Shown here: piece by piece, positions 55,259 to 64,000 of the stretch
Numbering within the stretch: position 1 is the stretch's first letter
Layout: each line of letters starts with the position of its first letter
Assembly (NCBI RefSeq): GCF_905171765.1
Contig: NC_053390.1
Location: 583,508,471-583,572,470, forward strand
Direction of reading: 5' to 3'
Source: Bufo bufo
Lineage: Eukaryota; Chordata; Amphibia; Anura; Bufonidae
DNA length: 64,000 bases
Notes under the pieces: model-generated
What the model was told of the DNA's origin: nothing
What the model saw: only the letters and a program-made list of their open reading frames with translations
Databases searched by the model: none
Translations under genes and position numbers: made by a program

Positions 55259-56241
55259 TTTCTCATTGTTCTGTTCCTGCCGGTGTATGTGTTGAAGAAT
55301 TTGTTCTTCTGTTTTTAATAAATATATTTGAATAATATATTTTTTTATTTTTCACTTACAGGACCTTCGGTTGGAAGGGCTTTGCTCAACAGGAGGCTGG
55401 ATGCTTTTGGACATATGCGGCTTATCCCGTGACAGCTGTGTACTTATTTACTTATTTGAACCATTCTTGCATGCGTATTTCTATGGTTACTGTGGATGTT
55501 TTTCACCCGTTATGGGTTAAATTGTGACGGGTGAAGTGGGAGGGTGATGGCTGCCGCTGTCCCCTCCTCCTCTGCCCGCATATTTCGGATGACAGTGCAT
55601 CGTAAGATAGCACGTCACCCGATGATATACCCTGGGTGTTCCATCCTGTATTACTTTTCCTATTTCAGAATCTATACTGTTATGACGCATGCATGTGTAT
55701 TATACTTCCACTAAGGTGACGTGCTACGCTACGTGTCAGGTGATGTTTCACACAGGGATCATGTGATTCCTTTAGTGTGACATCACTGACATGCGCAGCT
55801 GTAGTTCCGGGACGCCGTATCCATGCGGTGTAATCCGCAACACTGTATCCTCCCACCATTGAGCATGCCTGATTCCACGTTTGGTCCTGCTTCGTTTACA
55901 CACCTACAGGTGACGATTATACACAGTTGATTGCCACTTATGTAAAATATTGTGTTACTCATGAATTAATATACCTGGAAGCTCTGATTATACAAATTTA
56001 TGGACTTAACCTTAATTGTCTTCCAGGCTTGTCACTTTCATATTTGTATGAGATGTATCTAGACACTTTTTTTGTACATTTTATTAATTGTCACTCATGT
56101 ATGTTAATTTGCTATGACCACATAAAAACTCTGTTTTTTCAATGTTGTATTGCTTGAGAATGGTCCTAGTAAGCGGACTGAAACGTCGCATAGGTGAATA
56201 AAGGGTCCCACTTTTTCTTCACCATCGGATGTGCTGCGGTG

Positions 56242-56245
<4 letters not shown>

Positions 56246-56283
<38 letters not shown>
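56246..56283. repeat. (TA)n microsatellite
   Basis: TA dinucleotides at the boundary between the Penelope 3' end and a Helitron-like repeat. Confidence 0.95.
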
Positions 56284-56699
56284 CATATATATAAAAAAAA
56301 AATTCTGTCTGTCTGTCTAAATGTGTCCGTCTGTCTGGATGTTCTTTATGCACGATCAAACGACTGGACCGATCTTCACCAAATTTGGCACACAGGTACA
56401 TCAGGTGTCCGGGACGGTTTTAAACCGGGGTTCAGCTCTCTAGGACGTACCGTTCCTGATATATTCCCAAAAAATGACCCACATTAGCCAATACAAGCCT
56501 GCAAGTCTTTCTCTTCAAATCCCAACTGCCATAAACACAGTTTTACTCCAGGTTTCCATAACAACCAGCCATTTTTCTTTACTGCTTAAAGGAACGGGCA
56601 CTGTGGAGGTCAATGTTTTTAAAGGGGCGGACACAGTGGATGTAACTGTTATTAAAGGGGCGGGCACTGTGGAGGTCACCGTTATTAAATGGGCGGGCC

Positions 56700-57468
56700 C
56701 TTCTGCGCCCTGCCGTATGCCCGTACAGTAGTTTACAACCACATATGGGGTGTTTCTGTAAACTACAGAATCAGGGCCATAAATATTGAGTTTGGTTTGG
56801 CTGTTAACCCTTGCTTTGTAACTGGAAAAAAATTATTAAAATGGAAAATCTGCCAAAAAAGTGAAATTTTGAAATTGCATCTCTATTTTCCATTAATTCT
56901 CGTGGAACACCTAAAGGGTTAAAAAAGTTTGTAAAATCAGTTTTGAATACCTTGAGGGGTGTGGTTTATAGAATGGGGTCATTTTCGGGTGGTTTCTATT
57001 ATGTAAGCCTCGCAAAGTGACTTCAGACCTGAACTGGTCCCGAAAAATTGGATTTTTGAAAATTTCTGAAAAATTTCAAGATTTGCTTCTAAACTTCTAA
57101 GCCTTGTAACATCCCCAAAAAATAAAATATCATTCCCAAAATGATCCAAACATTAAGTAGACATATGGGAAATGTAAAGTATTAATAAATTTTGGAGGTA
57201 TTACTATCTATTATAGAAGTAGAGAAATTGAAACTTGGAAATTTGGTATTTTTTCAAATTTTTGGTAAATTTGGTATTTTTTTTATAAATAAAAATGATT
57301 TTTTTTACTTCATTTTACCAGTGTCATGAAGTACAATATGTAACGAAAAAACAAGAATGGCCTGGATGTCAAAGCGTTTTAAAGTTATCACCACTTAAAG
57401 TGACACTGGTCAGATTTGCAAACAATGGCCGGGTCCTTAATGTGAAATAGGGCCGAGTCCTTAAGGGG
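56700..57468. mobile_element. piggyBac-type element C (one end only)
   Basis: Homologous in reverse orientation to the left part of piggyBac-A and -B (GTGTTTCTGTAAACTACAGA; CACCTAAAGGGTTAA; CTTGAGGGGTGTGG). The right terminus CCTTAAGGGG is followed by TTAA (57469-57472). The left terminus is missing, and homology starts in the middle of the element. Confidence 0.8.
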
Positions 57469-57662
57469 TTAAAGGAGCAGGCACTGTTAAAGGGGTGGGC
57501 ACTGTGTAGGTCGATGTTAAAGGGGCGGCCACTGTGGAGGTCAATGATAAAGGGGCGGGCACTGTGGAGGTCATTGTTAAAAGGGCGGGTACTGTAGAGG
57601 TCACTGTTACGGGGGAAACAGTCGATATCTTTTTACGACACACGGAAACAAATAATGAAATA

Positions 57663-57826
57663 CAGATGTAGCAGGGGTAACACACACACTCTTAACTCAA
57701 ATTTTTTAACTCATCGTGTTATCTTGAAACAAAAGCTATTGAAAAGCAATTGCTTAACGCATTTAGTTGCATTTAGTTTAGATAACATGTCTCATAAAGC
57801 ATGTGTGTTAACCCTGCTACATCCGT
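57663..57826. mobile_element. Small miniature element with GTAGCAGGG termini
   Basis: The left end GATGTAGCAGGGGTAACACA and the right end TGTGTGTTAACCCTGCTACATC are complementary with few differences (16-18 bases quoted as a pair only). AT-rich interior, no coding. Confidence 0.75.
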
Positions 57827-57869
57827 AGATGAAATATACCCATGCGAAGCCGGCTCCTTCTGTTAGTAT

Positions 57870-58588
57870 ATTATATATATAAATATGAATGTCTGTCTGT
57901 TCTTTATGCATGGCCAAATGACTAGACCAATCTGCACCAAATTTGGCACATGGGAACATCAAGTGTCCGGGAAGGTTTTAGACCAGGTCTCAGCTCTCTA
58001 GGACATATCGTTCCTGAGATATTCCCAGAAAATGCAAATATGGCCGCATCACATAACCTGCATTAGCCAATAGAAGCCTGCAGGTCTTTCACTCATATCC
58101 CAACTCCTCCAGTCTCAACATACACACAGTTTTACACCAGGTGCTGTGGAGCTCACAGTTAAGGGGCTAGGCCGCTATGGAGGTCACAGTTAAGAGGAAG
58201 GGTTGCTGTGGAGGTCACTGTTTTGGTGTAGATTGCTGTGGAAGGTCACTGTTAAGGGGAGCTGGCCACTGTGGAGGTCTTTGTCAGGGGGCGGATGGGT
58301 TGTTGTGGAGGTCAGTGTTAAAGGGGTGGGCTGTTGTGAAGGTCAAATTTAAGGGGGTGGGATGCTGTGGTGGCTGGTCACATCTTAAGGAGGCAGGCAG
58401 GCACTGTGGGGGGTCAGTATTAAGAGGTGAGGTGGCTGTGAAGTTCACTGTTAAGGGGGCAGGGTGCTGTAAAGGTCACTGTTATGGGAAATATTGTCGA
58501 TATCTTTTAACGACACACACAAACATTTAATGAAATAGTGGAAATATACATGTGCAAAATCGGATACTTCTGCTAGTATATAAATATA
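57870..58588 (+). mobile_element. Helitron-like non-autonomous repeat 2
   Basis: Same family as repeat 1: TCTGTCTGTTCTTTATGCAT, CACCAAATTTGGCACATGG and AGCTCTCTAGGACATATCGT. It ends ATCGGATACTTCTGCTAGT, matching a CTAG-T Helitron end. The middle (about 58140-58490) is a degenerate 33-38-base minisatellite with GCTGTGGAGGTCACTGTTAA. An open plus-strand frame of 117 codons over it is the minisatellite read through and is not considered a gene. Confidence 0.6.
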
Positions 58589-58590
58589 TA

Positions 58591-59526
58591 CAGTACAGAC
58601 CAAAAGTTTGGACACACCTTCTCATTCAAAGAGTTTTCTTTATTTTCATGACTATGAAGGCATCAAAACTATGAATTAACACATGCTGAATTATATACAT
58701 AACAAACAAGTGTGAAACAACTGAAAATATGTCATATTCTAGGTTCTTCAAAGTAGCCACCTTTTGCTTTGATTACTGCTTTGCACACTCTTGGCATTCT
58801 CTTGATGAGCTTCAAGAGGTAGTCACCTGAAATGGTCTTCCAACAGTCTTGAAGGAGTTCCCAGAGATGCTTAGCACTTGTTGGCCCTTTTGCCTTCACT
58901 CTGCGGTCCAGCTCACCCCAAACCATCTCGATTGGGTTCAGGTCCGGTGACTGTGGAGGCCAGGTCATCTGGCGCAGCACCCCATCATTCTCCTTCATGG
59001 TCAAATAGCCCTTACTTTCAAAGTTTTCCCAATTTTTCGGCTGACTGACTGACCTTCATTTCTTAAAGTAATGATGGCCACTCGTTTTTTTTTACTTAGC
59101 TGCTTTTTTCTTGCCATAATACAAATTCTAACAGTCTATTCAGTAGGACTATCAGCTGTGTATCCACCTGAATTCTCCTCAACGCAACTGATGGTCCCAA
59201 CCCCATTTATAAGGCAAGAAATCCCACTTATTAAACCTGACAGGGCACACCTGTGAAGTGCAAACCATTTCAGGGGACTACCTCTTGAAGCTCATCAAGA
59301 GAATGCCAAGAGTGTGCAAAGCAGTAATCAAAGCAAAAGGTGGCTACTTTGAAGAACCTAGAATATGACATATTTTCAGTTGTTTTACACTTGTTTGTTA
59401 TGTATATAATTCCACATGTGTTAATTCATAGTTTTGATGCCTTCAGTGTGTATCTACAATTTTCTTAGTCATGAAAATAAAGAAAACTCTTTGAATGAGA
59501 AGGTGTGTCCAAACTTTTGGTCTGTA

Positions 59527-59529
<3 letters not shown>
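58591..59529 (-). mobile_element. Internally deleted Tc1-like element with about 245-base inverted ends
   Basis: The termini CAGTACAGACCAAAAGTTTG are identical on both strands and flanked by TA (58589-58590; 59530-59531). The inverted ends extend about 245 bases and include the last part of the transposase coding sequence on both sides. The left arm lacks about 20 bases (near 58656) that the right arm has. The size of 939 bases indicates loss of the transposase centre. Confidence 0.9.
58732..59004 (-). pseudogene. Tc1-like transposase C-terminal fragment
   Basis: Ninety-one codons are open. WPPQSPDLNPIEMVWGEL carries the final catalytic residue (Glu in NPIE) of the DD34E triad, followed by AKHLWELLQDCWKTI and the normal C-terminal end GGYFEEPRI. 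The two upstream catalytic Asp are missing. Fragment only. Confidence 0.9.

Positions 59530-59562
<33 letters not shown>
59530..59562. repeat. (TA)n microsatellite
   Basis: About 16 TA units that follow the TA target of the Tc1-like element, which may therefore have inserted in or seeded this run. Confidence 0.95.
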
Positions 59563-59564
<2 letters not shown>

Positions 59565-59639
59565 CATTATTATTGCTATGAAGGCTGTACAATCCATTTT
59601 TATACTCTGCACTGGTAGGCAGAATGGATAGGTCATAAA

Positions 59640-60118
59640 TAGAGATGAGCGAATCGAATCCACCGAAGTGGAATTCGATACGAATTTCAAGATAAATTCG
59701 ATTCACTGCGAAGCCAAATTTCCTTGTGCTTCATAGTAGCGAATCTATTTAATCTGAAATAGTGAAAAAATCATACCTCCCCCATCTGCTCGCGACGGGC
59801 CAGCCGCCACCTTCCTGATTGTGACTTGTGATGTCATCTCGGGCAGCGCGAGATTTGGCGCCAGATCTTCAAGCAAGATGGTGGTGGCCGACCCATCGCG
59901 AGCAAATGGAGGCAGTAAGTTTGCCACAATCATGTATGAACGCAGCATCTGAGGGGTACAATGATGGGTAGTGGCACTATCGCAACTCCCTGTCATTGCA
60001 CCCACTATTTACAAAAAAAATGCGCTTGGTGAAGAAGTAATTTGTCACAAAGCAAATTTTTTTTGTCAAATTCAGCGAAGCAGCTGAATCAAATTTTCCA
60101 AAACTTCACTCATCTCTA
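59640..60118. mobile_element. hAT miniature element, 479 bases
   Basis: The ends TAGAGATGAGCGAA and TTCACTCATCTCTA are inverted with one difference. A perfect 8-base duplication GTCATAAA flanks it (59632-59639; 60119-60126). Subterminal GAATC/AAATTC motifs recur on both sides. There is no transposase. Confidence 0.9.
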
Positions 60119-60126
60119 GTCATAAA

Positions 60127-61131
60127 TATCAGATTGGGGAAGTCGATTTTTAACACCTTTGCCAATAAGCTGTCAGAAGAGCCACGGAGCTTTTGTTTGT
60201 AATGTCATGTTCATTGGTCACATGGCCACTCAGTCCCATTTAATGCACATTTAATCCACTAGATAATTTATGACACTGCTTGATAATGCTATCTAATCCT
60301 CCCTATTTCTTACCATCTATCAATAGCATAAACCCCCTTTTACATGGGCCCTATGTGAGACTATAATGAGCAAATGCTTATACATCAGGTGAAAGCATCA
60401 TTGATGTGGTCCCCAAAATCATCATTTTGGGGCATTAAATCTTCTTGTGTAAACAGAGATCTGCTACCCCAAAACAATGAATTAGAGATGAGCAAATTCC
60501 TTGATATTCACTTAGTCTCTGATTTGCCAAATTTTTAAAAAAATTACAGATGAACTAATGGATTCTAAACTAACTGGATTTGATACAAATTTCCCAAAAT
60601 TATGTCTATCAAACGAATCTCATAAAAGCAGCACCAGCACTATTTCACTGTAAATATTGGTGGGGAAAATCATAATGGAGGAAGAAGAAGGAGGGTCATA
60701 TGACACTGGGAGAAAGTGGGCGAGGGCTTGCTCCAATTGGCTCAGATGTTGACAGAAAGCCTGGATCAAGGGACAGTGAGCAGGCATCTCCTTATGGTAA
60801 GATAAAATGAGGCATAAAATTGAGCATATTTCAGGAAATTTAATCAGGGAAAGCATATTGTGAGAGTGATGGAGTGAAGTAATGGTCACTTAGTTCTGTG
60901 TTTAATACACCAGCTGCTGCCAGTTAGTACTAAGTACAAAACCCCCTGCAAGAAAAAGAAAATAATTTATTCTGTATACGAACAAACAGCTTTTTTTAAA
61001 ACAAAAACAACTCAAATTTCTATAGTTCATAGGATTATTGCCATCAGCCCAATAACATTCTGCTACAAAAAGTGAGAAATTGTACATTTTTTTGGGTGTA
61101 TTATACCCATGTCATTAAATGTGTTGCCTTA
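60127..61131. other. Unassigned, with fragments of miniature elements
   Basis: A possible truncated element begins CCCCCTTTTACATGGGCCC (about 60333) with an inner CCCCAAAATCATCATTTTGGG palindrome (about 60411). A second hAT-like start TTAGAGATGAGCAAATT is at about 60483, without a matching end. The rest is AT-rich with no recognised gene. Confidence 0.45.
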
Positions 61132-61158
61132 TACAGTGAGGAACAGAAGTATTTGAAC

Positions 61159-62112
61159 ATAGTAACATAGTAACATAATATATAAGGCCGAAAAAAGACA
61201 TCTGTCCATCCAGTTCGGCCTGTTATCCTGCAAGTTGATCCAGAGGAAGGTGAAAAAACCCTTGTGAGGTACGAGTAAATTTTCCCCACTTAAGGGGGGA
61301 AAAATTCCTTCCCGACTCCAATAAGGCAATCAGAATAACTCCCTGGATCAACAACCCCTCTCTAGTAGCTATATCCTGTAATATTATTACATTCCAGAAA
61401 TTCATCCAAGCCCCTCTTGAATTCTTTTATTGTACTCACCATCACCACCTCCTCAGGCAGAGAGTTCCATAGTCTCACTGCTCTTACCATAAAGAATCCT
61501 CTTCTATGTTTGTGTACAAACCTTCTTTCCTCCAGACGCAGAGGGTGTCCCTTCGTCACAGTCCTGGGAATAAATAGATGGTGGGAGAGATCTCTGTACT
61601 GACCCCTGATATATTTATACATAGTAATTAGATCTCCAATCAGTCGTCTTTTTTTCTAAAGTGAATAACCCTAATGTTGATAATCTTTCAGTGTACTGTA
61701 GTTGCCCGATTCTAATTATTACTTTGGTTGCCCTCCTCTGGACCCTCTCCAGCTCTGCTATGTCTGCCTTGTTCACAGGAGCCCAGAACTGTAAACAGTA
61801 CTCCATGTGTGGTCTGACTAGTGATTTGTAAAGTGGTAGGACTATGTTCTCATCACGGGCATCTATGCCCCTTTTGATACAACTAATTATCTTATTGGCC
61901 TTGGCAGCAGCTGCCTGACACTGGTAATTACTGATTAGTTTGCTGTTTATAAAAATTCCTATGTCCTTTTCCATGTCAGTGTTACCCAGAGTTTTACCAT
62001 TTAGTATGTACGGGTGATTTGCATTATTCCTTCCCATGTGCATAACCTTACATTTGTCAGTGTTAAACCTCATCTGCCACTTCTCTGCCCAAGCCTCTAA
62101 TCTATCCATTCC
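61159..62112 (-). pseudogene. CR1-like LINE B (3' part only) inserted in Tc1-B
   Basis: Reverse-strand, strongly 5' truncated copy of the same family as 25457-28170: [49 protein letters not shown] and ELERVQRRATKV, then after a shift near 61640 GQYRDLSHHLFIPR and RAVRLWNSLPEEV. The 3' end carries ATGTTACT repeats (reverse strand, 61178-61159). RT catalytic motifs are outside the retained part. The junction at 62112 shares CCATTCC with the Tc1 side. Confidence 0.9.
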
Positions 62113-62937
<825 letters not shown>

Positions 62938-63278
62938 CTGACTGACTGTGGGATGGACAGGTGTCTTTAAAGAGCTCAGACAGGTTCTACTAAGTTAGAA
63001 TAATGAGTGGAGTAGAGGTGGACTTTTTAAAGGCACAGTAGCAGGTCTTTGAGAGACAGAATTCTTGCTGTTTCTCAGGTGTTCAAATACTTATGTTCAG
63101 CTGTGCAAGACAAATAAATTCTTTAAAAATCATACAATGTGATTTCCTTAATTTTTTTTTATTCTGTCTTTTACAGTGGGAATGCACCTACAATGTGAAT
63201 TTCAGACTCCTCCATGATTTTTAAGTGGGAGAACTTGCAAAATCGCAGAGTGTTCAAATACTTCTGTGCCTCACTGTA

Positions 63279-64000
63279 AAAAAAAGCACATTAAGGTAAT
63301 AACACCATTCTTATAACTGTGTCATTGAATGCATAGTTCAAAGACATCTTACCACAAACATTGTATTGTTATATATGTGTTTTCAAATGCATGACTGCAT
63401 CATACTGTGTAGTTTAAAGAAATTTGACTGTAAAAATTGCATCGTTATACCTGTGTTATCGAATGTGTGGGAGATAGAACTCCATCTTTTTCCTCTGAAC
63501 CAGAGTTCAATGAGAGGACAGCTGAACTGCAGGTGCGGGGGAGCAGTTGACTACCCCCCCACCTTCTCTCTTATCAGAAATGATAACTTCTGCTGTTCTA
63601 GTTCCACATCCTTTTCTGATAAGAAACTCTCTCGCTTCTCTGTCTTTGTGGTTTTCGCTCAAGTTATGTGACGTCCACGGCTGTTGGATGTCTTCCAGTA
63701 AAATTCTGATATAAGATTGTATTCTTTAAACAATAAACGGATTACTTGATCCAGCCATTGTGTCTGTATCAGTTTTCTCTGTGTGCACATTAAACTCTGC
63801 AGTTTAATTTGGACCCCGGCAATCTTAGAGAAGGGCCAATTGCCATAACAAACGCATAGTTTAAGTAAATTTTCCCATCAGCATTGCATTGTTATATCCG
63901 AGTTAGCAAATTCTTTATCAGACCATGTAAATCAAAGACATTTTAGTAAAAAAATTGCAATTTGCATGCTATTGAAAACAAAGTTCAAATAAATGTTACC
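63279..64000. repeat. Degenerate AT-rich repeat, interrupted by an LTR
   Basis: Motifs such as CATTGTATTGTTATAT, GTGTTATCGAATG, GCATAGTTTAAGTAAA and AAATTGCA recur loosely at roughly 80-100-base spacing on both sides of the LTR at 63466-63850. It is probably a diverged tandem array. No gene is seen before the window ends. Confidence 0.4.
63466..63850 (+). mobile_element. Probable solo LTR of a retrovirus-like element (385 bases)
   Basis: It starts TGTGGGAG and ends CATAACA (TG...CA), with AATG before and AACG after, a possible 4-base duplication with one change. Inside are a TATAAG box (about 63712), AATAAA (about 63732), then GTGTCTGTATCAG and TCTGCAGTTTAATTTGG, the order expected for U3-R-U5 of an endogenous retrovirus LTR. 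No internal coding region is present. Class assignment is tentative. Confidence 0.55.

Larger units (their letters stand above)
51196..56245. mobile_element. Penelope-like element with an inverted partial copy (head-to-head)
   Basis: A reverse-strand element (54958 to 51196) with a long coding region is followed at 54959 by a forward partial copy (54959-56245) that starts inside the GIY-YIG endonuclease and runs through the 3' untranslated region. The arms 51201-52330 and 54959-56110 are inverted repeats with few differences. A 96-base terminal segment occurs three times: 51573-51668 and 54863-54958 in the same orientation, and 55641-55736 inverted. Inverted truncated partners and terminal repeats of this sort (pLTRs) are characteristic of Penelope-like elements. 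The forward copy reaches further at its 3' end (AATAAAGGGTCCCAC near 56199). Confidence 0.9.
56284..57857 (+). mobile_element. Helitron-like non-autonomous repeat 1, with nested insertions
   Basis: It starts with a TCTGTCTGTCTG run and TTCTTTATGCACGATCAAAC, then ACCAAATTTGGCACACAGGT. It ends CCCATGCGAAGCCGG, CTCCTTCTGTTAG and T, resembling Helitron 3' ends (short hairpin then CTAG-T). No inverted termini and no target duplication are seen, as expected for Helitrons. Interior minisatellites of 33-base (56588-56700) and 30-base (57480-57605) units share GGGCACTGTGGAGGTCA. It is interrupted by a piggyBac-type fragment (56700-57468) and a small miniature element (57663-57826). Confidence 0.6.

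Noticed and set aside
56150..56210. Hammerhead ribozyme in the Penelope terminal repeat (CGGACTGAAACGTCGC)
   Set aside because: Penelope elements can carry hammerhead motifs and GAAAC-GTC is suggestive, but I could not find the CTGATGA core or matching stems by eye.
56588..57605. CRISPR-like array of 30-33-base repeats
   Set aside because: The units are directly adjacent without unique spacers, and the context is eukaryotic. It is a minisatellite.
58177..58530. 117-codon Cys/Gly-rich frame
   Set aside because: It is a translation of a degenerate minisatellite.
59434..59706. Open frames with Tyr-Ile repeats
   Set aside because: They are a translation of the (TA)n microsatellite.

Overview
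The window looks like vertebrate, most probably anuran amphibian (frog or toad), nuclear DNA. I recognise no host gene, tRNA or rRNA. Essentially every protein-like stretch is the damaged remains of a transposable element (TE). The evidence for an amphibian is the TE mix: BED-finger hAT, TTAA piggyBac, Tc1, Tigger, Ngaro/DIRS, Penelope, chromodomain Gypsy, L1-like and CR1-like LINEs, Helitron-like repeats, and several palindromic miniature elements familiar from frog genomes. This is inference, because no host gene is available to confirm it.

Layout. 1-6806: a BED-finger hAT element (copy 1), cut by the window edge and split by a Ngaro-type retrotransposon fragment (2798-4859), a 200-base assembly gap and a hairpin-rich miniature element (5571-6344). 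6807-16066: a second copy of the same hAT in the same orientation, with tandem arrays at both ends. It holds an unrecognised 0.94 kb insert and a piggyBac element (12252-15329), which itself holds a 320-base hAT miniature element. 16069-20700: a third, reverse-strand hAT of another family, then miniature elements. 21840-33245: a forward L1-like LINE broken up by a TTAA miniature element, a Tc1 element (which holds a solo Gypsy LTR and a CR1-like LINE) and a 3 kb piggyBac-type element without a transposase. 33246-34875: mostly unassigned. 34876-45956: a reverse L1-like LINE holding a chromodomain Gypsy (38657-44327), which holds a Tigger element (38797-41337). 46019-51195: a second chromodomain Gypsy family with both LTRs. 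51196-56245: a Penelope-like element followed by an inverted partial copy of itself. 56284-58588: two Helitron-like repeats. 58591-63276: a palindromic Tc1 derivative, a hAT miniature element, and a Tc1 relic interrupted by CR1. 63466-63850: a probable solo retroviral-type LTR.

The pieces do not form a cooperating system. They are a record of successive insertions, and in several cases exact target-site duplications let the order be read (hAT before piggyBac before hAT-MITE; L1 before Gypsy before Tigger; L1 before Tc1 before both solo LTR and CR1). All transposases and polymerases seen carry stops, frameshifts, deletions or lost catalytic residues. The least damaged is the Tigger transposase, with one apparent one-base frameshift near its N terminus.

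I did not find a convincing new biological system. The most unusual structures are the head-to-head Penelope pair with three copies of a terminal segment, the SGNH hydrolase module of the Ngaro fragment behind a possible intron, a run of five near-perfect hairpins at a piggyBac end, a 350-base palindrome in the Tigger leader, and Gypsy pol frames that run through the polypurine tract into the 3' LTR.
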